Shown here piece after piece: positions 38,976 through 48,583 of a DNA stretch of 64,000 nt. This DNA is from Staphylococcus coagulans (lineage in GTDB: Bacteria > Bacillota > Bacilli > Staphylococcales > Staphylococcaceae): NCBI RefSeq assembly GCF_002901995.1, contig NZ_PPQN01000001.1:1-64000 (forward strand), in the 5' to 3' direction. The first letter of the stretch is position 1. Each line of letters starts with the position of its first letter. A program made the position numbers and the translations under genes. The notes below the pieces were generated by a model that had not been told where the DNA came from, did not search any database, and saw nothing but the letters and a program-made list of their open reading frames with translations.

Positions 38976-40676
38976 ATGATAAAATTTTATCACAAGCTTT
39001 TAATTATACTTACAACGATCACTGTTGTAAGTTTTCTTTTATTAGGATTTATCGTGCATAATAGCATTTATTTAAAGTCAGTAGAGTATGAGAAAAAGTC
39101 TTTAATAAAAGAAGCGAAACAAATTATCACTTTAAATAAAGAAAATAACCCCCAACGTATCCAAGAACTTGCACGTATTTATGATACGAACATGCTTATT
39201 ATTGAAAAAGGGCAAAGAACGGAATTCAAGACGAATCACGATAAAATAGATTCACAAAAAGAAAAACAAGTTTTACAACAATTAAAAAGTGACAATAATG
39301 CATATGAATTGGATGCTAAAACAAAAAAATATTGGTTTGGTTATCGTAAAGATGATACGACGTTATTGATTAATGGCTCTTTTGACATGGTTTACGAATT
39401 GCAATTACAATTTTGGAAGTATTTAATTTTAGTTGGTATGTTTATCATCGCACTTATCTTTTTTACAGTGCGTTATATCAACCGAACATATATCCAACCG
39501 ATAAATGAAGTCTCTTATGCTGCCTCACTTCTCACTGACGGTAACTATCGAGTGAGAGTTCCTGAGAGTAGTGTTAAAGAAATGAGAGAGCTTTATGTAA
39601 CGATTAATGTTTTAGCACGAAGATTGGAACAACTGAATAGCGAACAAAAGATTCAACGCAATCGTTTAGTCACGACACTCGAGAATATCCCAAGTGCAGT
39701 TTTGATGATAGATAAAAGTGGGAAAATTGTGGTAGCCAATCAAACTTACTATACGATTTTTAACGAGTCACATAATGTTGAAAATCAAAATTATGAGAAA
39801 TATCTACATCCAACATTGAAAAAACTCGTTGTAGAAGGTTTTCGAACTGAAAAAGCGGTATATGAACAAGTTGAAATCTTAATCAATCATATTCATCAAA
39901 AATTTTTCGATACTTCGTGTGTGCCTATATTGTCTCGAACAAAAAAACATTTACAAGGGATGGTTATTGTACTTCATGATATTACGCAGCTCAAGAAACT
40001 TGAAAATTTAAGAAGAGACTTCGTAGCCAATGTATCTCATGAACTCAAAACACCGATCACGTCTATGAAAGGTTTTACAGAGACATTGATTGAAGGTGCG
40101 AAAAATGATGAAGCATCTTTAGATATGTTTCTCAATATTATTTTGAAAGAGTCAAATCGAATTCAATCTTTAGTAGAAGATTTACTTGATTTGTCTAAAA
40201 TTGAGCAAAATACGACGGTTGAAAAACATCGGATTGATCTTTCTGAAGTCGCAAAATCTTCTTTTTCTGTAATAGAGCATATTGCCAATGAAAAATCGAT
40301 ACGCTTAGTTGATGAAATTGAACCACATATTTTTGCGATGGCAGATGAAGGTAAAATTTCGCAAGTGATTGTAAATTTAATGACAAATGCCGTCAATTAT
40401 TCTCCAAAAGACAGTACTGTGAGATTATTAGTCTATCGAGATGACATGCATCCTGTTATCGAAGTCATTGACCAAGGTATTGGAATTGATGAACAAGAAA
40501 AATACCGTATTTTCGAAAGATTTTATCGGGTGGATAAAGCGCGAAGTCGAGAGTCCGGTGGCACAGGTTTAGGGCTATCGATTACTAAGCACATTGTTGA
40601 ATCCTATCAAGGAAGTATTGAAGTAGAGTCAGAATTAGGTAAAGGCTCAAAATTTAAAGTTGTATTGCCTGAGTAA
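38976..40676 (+). CDS. phoR: Phosphate sensor histidine kinase PhoR
   Basis: A membrane kinase of 566 residues that partners PhoP. A first helix (about 8-28), an extracytoplasmic domain of about 120 residues and a second helix (about 148-168) precede HAMP (YIQPINEVSYAASLLTDG). A PAS domain (IPSAVLMIDKSGKIVVANQTY), the HisKA box FVANVSHELKTPITSMKGF and the ATPase domain follow, with VNLMTNAVNYSPKDS, IDQGIGID and GGTGLGLSITKH. All catalytic motifs are intact. It begins at the base after the phoP stop. Confidence 0.95.
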   Translation: MIKFYHKLLIILTTITVVSFLLLGFIVHNSIYLKSVEYEKKSLIKEAKQIITLNKENNPQRIQELARIYDTNMLIIEKGQRTEFKTNHDKIDSQKEKQVLQQLKSDNNAYELDAKTKKYWFGYRKDDTTLLINGSFDMVYELQLQFWKYLILVGMFIIALIFFTVRYINRTYIQPINEVSYAASLLTDGNYRVRVPESSVKEMRELYVTINVLARRLEQLNSEQKIQRNRLVTTLENIPSAVLMIDKSGKIVVANQTYYTIFNESHNVENQNYEKYLHPTLKKLVVEGFRTEKAVYEQVEILINHIHQKFFDTSCVPILSRTKKHLQGMVIVLHDITQLKKLENLRRDFVANVSHELKTPITSMKGFTETLIEGAKNDEASLDMFLNIILKESNRIQSLVEDLLDLSKIEQNTTVEKHRIDLSEVAKSSFSVIEHIANEKSIRLVDEIEPHIFAMADEGKISQVIVNLMTNAVNYSPKDSTVRLLVYRDDMHPVIEVIDQGIGIDEQEKYRIFERFYRVDKARSRESGGTGLGLSITKHIVESYQGSIEVESELGKGSKFKVVLPE

Positions 40677-40702
40677 TATTAAAATAGAGACAGCGCATCA
40701 CA

Positions 40703-40836
40703 AGAGAATGAGACGATGAAACTGTAATGAAAACAGCAAAGCTAAATTTTGACGTTACAGTGGCAATTAGATTTCATAAATGCCCCAAATGGAGGGTTTA
40801 AAGAAATCTTAATTATCATCGCTCATTCTTTTTATG
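40703..40836 (+). terminator. Long-range stem-loop terminator after phoPR
   Basis: AGAATGAG-A-CGATGA (40705-40719) pairs with TCATCG-CTCATTCT (40816-40829) and is followed by TTTTAT. Inside lies a second helix, ACTGTAA/TTACAGT (40721-40727, 40755-40761). The loop is unusually long, so termination may depend on the folded interior. Confidence 0.6.
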
Positions 40837-40969
40837 TATTGATTGATAATGTGATCATCACAACAGCCTATTTTTTAATCAAAAGTGGTGTATGCTGATA
40901 AAAGAGTTAGATGACACCTCTATGCCTGAATATGATAAAATAAGGACAAACGATAATGGAGGGAATTGC

Positions 40970-43597
40970 GTGGATAAACTCATATTAATAGATGGTAATA
41001 GTCTAAGTTTTAGAGCATTTTATGCCTTGCCATTATTAAAAAATAAAGCTGGCATTCATACAAATGCCGTCTATGGCTTTGCACGATTACTAGAAAAGAT
41101 TTTAAAAGAAGAACAACCGACTCACTTTTTAGTTGCGTTTGATGCTGGAAAAACGACATTTAGACATGAAACGTATAAAGAATATAAAGGAGGCCGTCAA
41201 AAAACACCGCCTGAGCTTAGTGAACAGTTACCTTATATTCGTCAACTGCTAGATGCTTATCAAATCAAGCGATACGAGTTAGAAAATTATGAGGCTGATG
41301 ATATTATCGGTACCTTGAGTCAAGCTGCTGATGAAGCAGGTATGCAAACCATTATTATTACAGGCGATCGCGATTTGACTCAATTAGCGACAGATAATGT
41401 CACAATTTACTATACAAAAAAAGGGGTTACGGATGTCGATCACTATACACCGGACTTTATCTCAGAAAAATATAATGGATTAACGCCTAAGCAAATTATA
41501 GATTTAAAAGGATTGATGGGAGATACATCAGATAATATTCCTGGTGTTGCTGGTGTAGGTGAAAAAACAGCAATCAAGCTTTTAAATCAATTTGAAACCG
41601 TTGAAGGTGTTTATGCGCATCTTGATGACGTGACTGGTAAAAAGTTAAAAGAAAAACTTGAAAACAGTCGTGAAGATGCATTAATGAGTAAGCAATTAGC
41701 AACTATCAATTGTGAAAGCCCGATTACAGTGACATTAAACGATGTTAAACGACCACAAGAAATCGATGAATCAGAAAAAGTGTCACTATTTAAAACACTA
41801 GAATTTCGACAACTATTAGAAGAAATCGATATTGAAACAATTCAAGAGGCTCCGGCAAAAGAATTTAAAGTCACACAAGATATTTCAAAATTAGATTTGA
41901 CTCAATTAAAAGAAGCAGCTATCCATGTTGAGGTTGCAGGACCTAATTACTTAAAAGATGATTTACTCACATTTGGTTTGTTCGATGGACAAAATTATAT
42001 CGTCATCCCATTTAATCAGTTAAAAGCGCATTCAGATTTAGTCCAATGGTTAGAAGATAAAGAGACCGAGAAATGGGTCTATGATGCGAAAAAAACATAT
42101 ATCGCAATGAAACGAAATGAGATTGCAATTCAAAATATTCGCTTTGATGTGATGCTTGCAAGCTATATCATTGATCCTTCTAGAACGATAGATGACATTG
42201 CTTCAGTTGTATCTCATTTTAAACGTACTTATGTAAAAGACGATATTGCCATTTACGGTAAAGGAAAATCTTATCACGTACCAAAAGATGAAATTTTGTA
42301 CGCACATATTGCTTCTATTTTAGATGCAATTCATGAAGTACAACCTCAAATGATGGAAATTTTAGAGGCTCATCAACAAACAGCGCTGTTATCTGAAATT
42401 GAACTACCACTCGCTTCAATATTAAGTGAAATGGAAGCAGTAGGGATTTATACAGATGTCGAGACTTTAAAAAATATGGAACAAGATTTACAAGCACAAC
42501 TGGATGATTTGATTCAAGCGATTCACGACCTAGCGGGAGAGCCCTTTAATATTAATTCACCAAAACAGTTAGGTGTCATTTTATTTGAAAAATTAAAGTT
42601 ACCGATTATTAAAAAAACGAAGACAGGTTATTCCACAGCGGTGGATGTTCTTGAAAAGCTTCAGGGTGAGCATCCGATTATTGAATATATTTTAACTTAC
42701 CGCACACTTTCTAAATTACAGTCGACATACGTCGAAGGTTTACAAAAAGTAATTTGGGATGATCAACGAATTCATACGCGCTTTAATCAAACACTTGCAC
42801 AGACAGGGCGACTGTCTTCCGTCGATCCAAACTTGCAAAATATTCCAATTCGCTTGGAAGAAGGTCGCAAAATACGTAAAGCGTTTAAATCAAGCCACGA
42901 TGATTACGTTATTTTAGCTGCGGATTATTCTCAAATTGAATTACGCGTTTTAGCGCATATTACAGGAGATCCGACTTTACAAAAAGCATTTATCGACGAA
43001 GAAGATGTTCACATGACGACAGCGATGAAAGTGTTTAATGTTGATGCAGATCAAGTAACGTCAATGATGAGAAGACAAGCGAAAGCTGTTAATTTTGGAA
43101 TCGTTTATGGCATTAGCGATTACGGCTTAAGTCAAAATTTGGGTATTAGCCGAAAAGAAGCGCAACGATTTATCGATGATTATTTGAACCATTTTCCTGG
43201 CGTGAAAGACTATATGGATAATATTGTTCAAGATGCGAAACAAAACGGTTATGTAGAAACGCTTCTAAAGCGTAGAAGATATATTCCGGATATTACGAGT
43301 CGAAACTTTAATAAGCGAGGTTTTGCGGAACGAACTGCGATGAACTCTCCAATTCAAGGTAGTGCAGCAGATATTATTAAATTAGCCATGGTTAATTTTG
43401 ATAAAAAAGTTCGTGAAACTGAATTTAATGCCAAACTATTATTACAAGTGCATGATGAGCTTATTTTTGAAGTTCCGAAAGATGAAGTGCAAGCATTTAG
43501 CAAATTTGTTGAAGATATTATGGCAAATGCGTTAGAATTGGATGTTCCGTTAAGTGTAGAATCAGATTATGGGTGTACATGGTATGATGCTAAATAG
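40970..43597 (+). CDS. polA: DNA polymerase I
   Basis: Gap filling, primer removal and repair. The 875 residues comprise a 5'-nuclease domain (1-290; LILIDGNSLSFRAF, EADDIIGTL, GDRDLTQL, GLMGDTSDNIPGVAGVGEKTA), a middle 3'-exonuclease-like domain and the A-family polymerase. The polymerase shows DPNLQNIPIRLEEGR, AADYSQIELRVLAHI, RRQAKAVNFGIVYG and LLQVHDELIFE. In the middle domain the DxE metal motif appears as VEVAG, so proofreading is expected to be absent, as in Bacillus Pol I. I chose the GTG at 40970 (VDKLILIDGN) behind GGAGGG. The open frame starting at 40892 adds 26 residues with no family similarity. mutM follows after 19 bases. Confidence 0.96.
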   Translation: MDKLILIDGNSLSFRAFYALPLLKNKAGIHTNAVYGFARLLEKILKEEQPTHFLVAFDAGKTTFRHETYKEYKGGRQKTPPELSEQLPYIRQLLDAYQIKRYELENYEADDIIGTLSQAADEAGMQTIIITGDRDLTQLATDNVTIYYTKKGVTDVDHYTPDFISEKYNGLTPKQIIDLKGLMGDTSDNIPGVAGVGEKTAIKLLNQFETVEGVYAHLDDVTGKKLKEKLENSREDALMSKQLATINCESPITVTLNDVKRPQEIDESEKVSLFKTLEFRQLLEEIDIETIQEAPAKEFKVTQDISKLDLTQLKEAAIHVEVAGPNYLKDDLLTFGLFDGQNYIVIPFNQLKAHSDLVQWLEDKETEKWVYDAKKTYIAMKRNEIAIQNIRFDVMLASYIIDPSRTIDDIASVVSHFKRTYVKDDIAIYGKGKSYHVPKDEILYAHIASILDAIHEVQPQMMEILEAHQQTALLSEIELPLASILSEMEAVGIYTDVETLKNMEQDLQAQLDDLIQAIHDLAGEPFNINSPKQLGVILFEKLKLPIIKKTKTGYSTAVDVLEKLQGEHPIIEYILTYRTLSKLQSTYVEGLQKVIWDDQRIHTRFNQTLAQTGRLSSVDPNLQNIPIRLEEGRKIRKAFKSSHDDYVILAADYSQIELRVLAHITGDPTLQKAFIDEEDVHMTTAMKVFNVDADQVTSMMRRQAKAVNFGIVYGISDYGLSQNLGISRKEAQRFIDDYLNHFPGVKDYMDNIVQDAKQNGYVETLLKRRRYIPDITSRNFNKRGFAERTAMNSPIQGSAADIIKLAMVNFDKKVRETEFNAKLLLQVHDELIFEVPKDEVQAFSKFVEDIMANALELDVPLSVESDYGCTWYDAK

Positions 43598-43616
43598 AAA
43601 GTAGGTCAGTTCGAAA

Positions 43617-44489
43617 ATGCCAGAATTACCAGAAGTTGAACACGTCACAAGAGGAATCAAACCATTTGCTTTAAACCAAAAGATTATTGATGTGTCTTTT
43701 TCTCAACCTGTTATTTTAGGAAAAGAAAATGGAAAGGCAACGATTATAAAAGGTATAAGTCTTGACGACTTTAAACGATATACAGTGAACTATACGATTA
43801 CAAATATTCAACGCCGAAGTAAATATATTTTATTTGAGATTCAACATGAACAATTAGAACGTATGTTAATATCTCATCTAGGCATGGCTGGTGGATTTTT
43901 TATCGTAAATGAAATCGATGATATACCGATATTAAACTATCGAAAACATTGGCAAGTGGTCTTTCACTTAGAAAATGGTATGAAACTAGTGTATAGTGAT
44001 ATTCGTCGTTTTGGTGAAATTAGAAATGTTGAAGCATTAATGGATTATCCATCTTTATTAGAAATAGCACCAGAGCCATTTGAAGATGAGGCTTTAGCAC
44101 ATTTTCTGTCTAAAAGTAATGAAAAAAAATATTCAAGGATGGCAATAAAGGCATTTATTTTAGACCATCGTGTGATTGCCGGATGTGGCAATATTTATGC
44201 GTGTGAAGCTTTATTTGATGCGAAGTTGAATCCTAACACGACGGTGAATCAGCTATCAGATGCACAAAAAACTGAAGTATTCGATAGTGTTGTGAAAGTG
44301 CTTAATATGGGTATTTTGAATGGTGGGACAAGCGTCTCAGATTATGTTCATGCAGATGGACAAAAAGGAACAATGCAAGATTATTTAAATGTTTATAAGA
44401 AGAAAAACTGTACGTCTTGTGACTCGGCAATAGAAACGGTGATTATAGCAGGACGTAATACACATTTTTGTCCGGTTTGCCAAAGATAG
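43617..44489 (+). CDS. mutM: Formamidopyrimidine-DNA glycosylase
   Basis: Excises oxidised purines such as 8-oxoguanine and cleaves the abasic site. The 290-residue enzyme begins MPELPEVE; Pro2 and Glu3 are the catalytic residues. It has [12 protein letters not shown], the helix-two-turn-helix region [21 protein letters not shown] and the C-terminal zinc finger with cysteine pairs CTSC and CPVC. It lies between polA and coaE, as in other Firmicutes, forming a repair-linked operon. Confidence 0.97.
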   Translation: MPELPEVEHVTRGIKPFALNQKIIDVSFSQPVILGKENGKATIIKGISLDDFKRYTVNYTITNIQRRSKYILFEIQHEQLERMLISHLGMAGGFFIVNEIDDIPILNYRKHWQVVFHLENGMKLVYSDIRRFGEIRNVEALMDYPSLLEIAPEPFEDEALAHFLSKSNEKKYSRMAIKAFILDHRVIAGCGNIYACEALFDAKLNPNTTVNQLSDAQKTEVFDSVVKVLNMGILNGGTSVSDYVHADGQKGTMQDYLNVYKKKNCTSCDSAIETVIIAGRNTHFCPVCQR

Positions 44490-44503
44490 GGAAGAGGGAG
44501 ATT

Positions 44504-45130
44504 ATGCCAAAAGTAATTGGATTAACAGGTGGGATTGCAACAGGCAAATCCACGGTTGCAGCGTTATTGGAAGTTCATGGATTTAAAATTGTTGATGCAG
44601 ATCTTGCATCTCGAAAAGCTGTCGAAAAAGGTTCTGTAGGTTTACGACAAATACAGGAACAGTTCGGCGAAGAAGCCATTAATGAAGATGGCGAAATGGA
44701 CCGCGCTTATATTGCACAACAAGTTTTTTATGATGATGAAAAAAGAAAACAACTGAATCAAATCGTTCATCCGATTGTGCGTGAATTGATGCAAAAAGAG
44801 CGAGATCATTATCTTGCTGAAGGCCATGATGTCATCATGGATATCCCATTATTGTATGAAAATGGACTTGAAGATACAGTTGACGAAGTGTGGCTTGTCT
44901 ATGCATCAGAGCCGATTCAAATAGATCGGTTAATGGAAAGAAATCAGTTATCAATTGATGATGCTAAAGCACGTATATACAGTCAGATTTCCATTGATAA
45001 AAAGAGCAGAATGGCCGATGTCGTTATTGACAATTTAGGCTCTAAGCTTGAATTAAAACAAAATTTAGAACAACTATTAGCGGAAAAAGGCTATTTAAAT
45101 GCTGATGATGATTCTAATGAAACGATATAA
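44504..45130 (+). CDS. coaE: Dephospho-CoA kinase
   Basis: The last step of coenzyme A synthesis. The 208-residue P-loop kinase has Walker A GGIATGKS at 9-16, then [31 protein letters not shown] and [19 protein letters not shown], the lid. The open frame starts earlier (44468) inside mutM, but the ATG at 44504 lies just behind GAGGGAG and gives the family N-terminus. It is third in the polA-mutM-coaE operon and is followed by an elaborate terminator. Confidence 0.96.
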   Translation: MPKVIGLTGGIATGKSTVAALLEVHGFKIVDADLASRKAVEKGSVGLRQIQEQFGEEAINEDGEMDRAYIAQQVFYDDEKRKQLNQIVHPIVRELMQKERDHYLAEGHDVIMDIPLLYENGLEDTVDEVWLVYASEPIQIDRLMERNQLSIDDAKARIYSQISIDKKSRMADVVIDNLGSKLELKQNLEQLLAEKGYLNADDDSNETI

Positions 45131-45147
45131 CAACTTAATATGATTTT

Positions 45148-45236
45148 TCAGCAACGCCACGTTGTAGCGCATGTCAAAACATTATTTAGCATTTTTGGCA
45201 TGCGCGATGTGTTACAACGGTGCGTTGCTTTTTTAT
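45148..45236 (+). terminator. Large terminator hairpin after coaE
   Basis: AGCAACGC (45150-45157) pairs with GCGTTGCT (45222-45229). Inside, TTGTA, GCGCATG and CAAAA pair with TTACAA, CATGCGC and TTTTTG. A T-rich run (TTTTTTATT) follows. The interrupted stem of about 30 bp is much longer than most terminators in this window. Confidence 0.88.
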
Positions 45237-45410
45237 TATAAAATTGTGACTCACTATCTTGAAGATGGAGCTATTTAATTATGGACAAAAATGTTTCAGA
45301 GATAGGGCCTTCACTATAGAGCATCTTTAATTCATCAAACGATTTGAACGATATGTGAAAAACACATACATCAAATGTTATTTATTGAAAGTAATAAGAA
45401 AAAATTATCA
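45237..45410. other. Intergenic region before gapB
   Basis: AT-rich with no supported gene; it leads into the gapB control region. Confidence 0.3.
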
Positions 45411-45448
45411 AAGAAAACGGTTTCAAATCTACTTCAATATGCTATACT
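45411..45448 (+). promoter_or_regulatory. gapB promoter with overlapping cre-like site
   Basis: AAGAAAACGGTTTCAA (45411-45426) matches the cre consensus with one mismatch. It covers the probable -35 (TTTCAA, 45421-45426), which is 16 bases from TATACT (45443-45448). An overlap like this predicts repression by CcpA when glucose is present, fitting a gluconeogenic gene. Confidence 0.65.
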
Positions 45449-45490
45449 AATTTCTATAAGTATAACACATTATTAAGGAGTGCTTTTATC

Positions 45491-46504
45491 ATGACGACAA
45501 AGATTGCGATTAATGGTTTAGGGCGAATTGGCCGTATGGTTTTAAGAGTAGCATTGAATAGAGAAGATGTTGAAGTAGTGGCTTTAAATGCAAGTTATCC
45601 ACCTGAAACGATAGCCCATCTTCTTAAATATGATACAACACACGGTCGCTTTAATCAGACTGTTGAAGCAACTGAAAATGGTATTAAAGTAGATGGAAAA
45701 GAAATTAAACTCGTTTCAGATCGTAATCCTGAAAATTTGCCATGGGGTGAGCTTGATATTGATATCGTAGTGGAAGCAACAGGTAAATTTAATCATGGTG
45801 ACAAAGCGAATGCTCATATCAAAGCAGGGGCGAAAAAAGTAATTTTAACGGGACCTTCGAAAGGGGGAGAAGTGCAGACAATTGTGAAAGGTGTAAATGA
45901 TCATGAATTGGACGTCATGCAATATGATGTGTTCAGTAATGCTTCATGTACAACAAATTGTTTAGCACCTGTCGCAAAAATTTTGAATGATCATTTTGGG
46001 ATTGAAAATGGTTTAATGACAACGGTTCATGCTGTGACAAATGATCAAAATAACTTGGACAATCCGCATAAAGATTTAAGACGCGCACGTGCTGCCTTTG
46101 AAAGTATTATTCCGACTTCGACGGGTGCAGCAAAAGCATTATCACTCGTTTTACCAGAGTTAGAGGGCAAATTACATGGTATGGCATTACGTGTACCAAC
46201 TAAAAATGTATCTTTAGTTGACTTAGTTGTTGATTTAAAACATACAGTTACAAAAGAAGATATTAATCGTGTTTTTAGAGAGAATGATTTAGATCAAGTT
46301 GTTGCAATTTCTGATGAGCCATTGGTTTCGGATGATTTTACGACAGATGCGCATTCTGCAATTATTGATGCTGAGTCTACGATTGTAATGGGGGATAAAA
46401 AAGTTAAAGTACTCGCATGGTATGATAACGAATGGGGTTATTCCACAAGAGTTGTCGATGTATTACAGCAAATCGCATCACAACTCAAAGTCAAAGTCGC
46501 ATAA
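45491..46504 (+). CDS. gapB: Glyceraldehyde-3-phosphate dehydrogenase 2 (gluconeogenic)
   Basis: Runs the glyceraldehyde-3-phosphate dehydrogenase step in the gluconeogenic direction, usually with NADP. The 337-residue protein shows INGLGRIGRMVLRVAL at the start and the catalytic cysteine in SNASCTTNCLAPVAK. TPTSTGAAKALSLV-like (IIPTSTGAAKALSLVLPEL) and WYDNEWGYSTRVVD follow. In place of the NAD-selective aspartate after the second strand there is ALNASYPPETIAHLL, as in GapB. It is monocistronic, with promoter and terminator, and separate from the glycolytic gap operon, which is not in this window. Confidence 0.95.
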   Translation: MTTKIAINGLGRIGRMVLRVALNREDVEVVALNASYPPETIAHLLKYDTTHGRFNQTVEATENGIKVDGKEIKLVSDRNPENLPWGELDIDIVVEATGKFNHGDKANAHIKAGAKKVILTGPSKGGEVQTIVKGVNDHELDVMQYDVFSNASCTTNCLAPVAKILNDHFGIENGLMTTVHAVTNDQNNLDNPHKDLRRARAAFESIIPTSTGAAKALSLVLPELEGKLHGMALRVPTKNVSLVDLVVDLKHTVTKEDINRVFRENDLDQVVAISDEPLVSDDFTTDAHSAIIDAESTIVMGDKKVKVLAWYDNEWGYSTRVVDVLQQIASQLKVKVA

Positions 46505-46584
46505 TAATATGATGTGTCAATAAGCTGGCATGAGACTGAGAACACCTTACAACAAATTATTAATATTAACTAAAATCAATATAA

Positions 46585-46623
46585 AGGTTGAGACGATTTT
46601 GAAATTGTCTCAGCTTTTTTTGT
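46585..46623 (+). terminator. Terminator of gapB
   Basis: GTTGAGACGATTT pairs with AAATTGTCTCAGC (46587-46614, one G-U pair), followed by TTTTTTT. Confidence 0.92.
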
Positions 46624-46693
46624 GCAAATAAGGAAAATTGCGAATTCAATTGCGTTAAAATAGGCGTAACTTTTGAAATAAATAGGTTTGTAG

Positions 46694-46699
46694 TATAAT
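46694..46699 (+). promoter_or_regulatory. -10 element of the nrdR-dnaB-dnaI promoter
   Basis: TATAAT 34 bases before nrdR, with TTTGAA about 16 bases upstream as a possible -35. Confidence 0.5.
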
Positions 46700-46732
46700 T
46701 AAACAAAATTAAGATGAAGAGGTGACAAAGTC

Positions 46733-47200
46733 GTGAAATGTCCAAAATGTAATCATACGCAATCTCGAGTTGTAGATTCGAGACATGCAGATGATATGAA
46801 TGCCATTAGAAGAAGACGTGAATGTGAACATTGTGGGACACGTTTCACTACTTTTGAACATATAGAGATGAGTCCGCTCATTGTTGTGAAAAAAGATGGT
46901 ACAAGAGAACAATTTAACAGAGAGAAAATCTTAAACGGACTTGTACGTTCATGTGAAAAACGTCCCGTCCGATTCCAACAACTCGAAGAAATTACGAATC
47001 AAGTTGAATGGAAATTACGCGAATCCGGTATTGCTGAAATTTCATCGCGGGAAATAGGGGAGCACGTGATGGATTTATTGATGCATGTTGACCAAGTTTC
47101 TTATGTGCGCTTTGCATCCGTTTATCGAGAATTTAAAGATGTTGATCAGTTATTGAAATCAATGCAGGGGATTTTGAAAGAAAACAAGCGGAGTGAATAA
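46733..47200 (+). CDS. nrdR: Transcriptional repressor NrdR
   Basis: Represses ribonucleotide reductase genes according to ATP/dATP levels. The 155 residues contain an N-terminal zinc ribbon (Cys3, Cys6, Cys31, Cys34) and an ATP-cone ([36 protein letters not shown]). The start is a GTG with GAGGTGA upstream. It leads an operon with the helicase-loading genes dnaB and dnaI, as in Bacillus, tying nucleotide supply to replication start. Confidence 0.97.
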   Translation: MKCPKCNHTQSRVVDSRHADDMNAIRRRRECEHCGTRFTTFEHIEMSPLIVVKKDGTREQFNREKILNGLVRSCEKRPVRFQQLEEITNQVEWKLRESGIAEISSREIGEHVMDLLMHVDQVSYVRFASVYREFKDVDQLLKSMQGILKENKRSE

Positions 47201-47203
47201 ATA

Positions 47204-48583
47204 ATGAGTCAATTCATTTATCAAAGCCAATTAAGTCCACACGACGGATTTGTCGTCATGCGCCGTTTCCATTTTCATGCGGTTCATTACGATGTGTTAA
47301 GTCGTTTGTTCACACCTTTAATTGGTGCTGAAGCAATTGGCGTATATCAATTTTTAAACCAATTTGAAGGTGTATCTTTTGAAGAAGGTTATACCCATTA
47401 TACAATGATGTCAGAATTAAAAATGGGCTTAAGACAGTTTAGAGAGTTTTTAGATTTACTTGAAGGAATTGGACTATTAAAAACCTTTGTTCAACAATCT
47501 GAGAATACAACTCAGTTCGTTTATGAATTATTGCCACCTCCTTCAGCACAGCGTTTTTTTAACGATCCAATGTTATCTATATACTTTTACGAGGTTGTTG
47601 GTCAACAACGCTATCACCAAATTAAAAAAACGTTTATACCTACATCTAAAGATCTATCAGGTTATACAGAAGTAACTAAAAAATTTACAGATGTATTTAA
47701 AGTGCCAAAATATCAATTGGTGTCACAAGATGAAAATCTTAAAGAACAACAATATGAAGGTTTGGACTTAACAGACGTTTCCTTTGATTTTGAGTTGTTA
47801 GCTGACATGTTACAATCTCATTATGTAAGTAAGAATATTCTTTCAGAGCCAACGAAATCTTTAATTATCCAATTGGCAACATTATATCGTTTATCACCGG
47901 ATGTGATGAAAGCAATTATTTTAAAATCACTCAATGCCGATCAATCATTGTCAGTTACAAACTTAAGAAAACAGGCACAAAGCTATTACCTTATGGAACA
48001 TCAGCAAGAATTGCCAGCGTTACAAGCACAGAATCTTGAACTCGCAAGTGATGAATCAAAACAGTCAACTGAAGCCGTTGAAGTGTCAAACTGGGATGAA
48101 TGGTTTGATTTAATGGATCATACAAGTCCGATTGTTATGCTAACATCTTATGGAGGATCTGAACCGCCACGCTATCAAAAAGAGATGATAGAGGAATTGA
48201 TGCGGCGAGAAGGATTTAGTTTTGGTGTTATTAATATTTTATTACAGTTTGTGATGCAAAAGACGGATAATAATTTACCAGAAAAATATGTTTATTCTGT
48301 TGCATCGACTTGGAAAAAAAGTGGTGTAACCGATGCACGAACAGCGTATGATAAAGCAATGGAAGTTCAAAAAAATCAAGATAATGCAAATCAAAAACGC
48401 TATGAATCCACTGCTCAAAATCAAAAGCGTGGCTACCGTCATGCACCATCAGAAAAACAGCCACGTTGGATTACACATCCAGAAGAATATCAACAAAAAG
48501 AAGAAGATCAAGAAGCGTTAGCAAAGGATAGAGAGGCGTTTCTTAATAAACTAAAAAATAAAAGACGGGCAGGTGAAGATTAA
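47204..48583 (+). CDS. dnaB: Replication initiation and membrane attachment protein DnaB
   Basis: The Firmicutes DnaB helicase-loading protein (not the helicase, which is DnaC). In 459 residues an N-terminal winged-helix DDBH1 region (YDVLSRLFTPLIGAEAIGVYQFL) is followed by a DnaD-like DDBH2 domain. That domain carries SYGGSEPPRYQKEMIEELM and the family's YxxxIxxxW-like end (YVYSVASTWKKSGV). The C-terminus is charged and probably disordered. It starts three bases after nrdR and its stop overlaps the dnaI ATG by one base, so all three are coupled. Confidence 0.93.
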   Translation: MSQFIYQSQLSPHDGFVVMRRFHFHAVHYDVLSRLFTPLIGAEAIGVYQFLNQFEGVSFEEGYTHYTMMSELKMGLRQFREFLDLLEGIGLLKTFVQQSENTTQFVYELLPPPSAQRFFNDPMLSIYFYEVVGQQRYHQIKKTFIPTSKDLSGYTEVTKKFTDVFKVPKYQLVSQDENLKEQQYEGLDLTDVSFDFELLADMLQSHYVSKNILSEPTKSLIIQLATLYRLSPDVMKAIILKSLNADQSLSVTNLRKQAQSYYLMEHQQELPALQAQNLELASDESKQSTEAVEVSNWDEWFDLMDHTSPIVMLTSYGGSEPPRYQKEMIEELMRREGFSFGVINILLQFVMQKTDNNLPEKYVYSVASTWKKSGVTDARTAYDKAMEVQKNQDNANQKRYESTAQNQKRGYRHAPSEKQPRWITHPEEYQQKEEDQEALAKDREAFLNKLKNKRRAGED

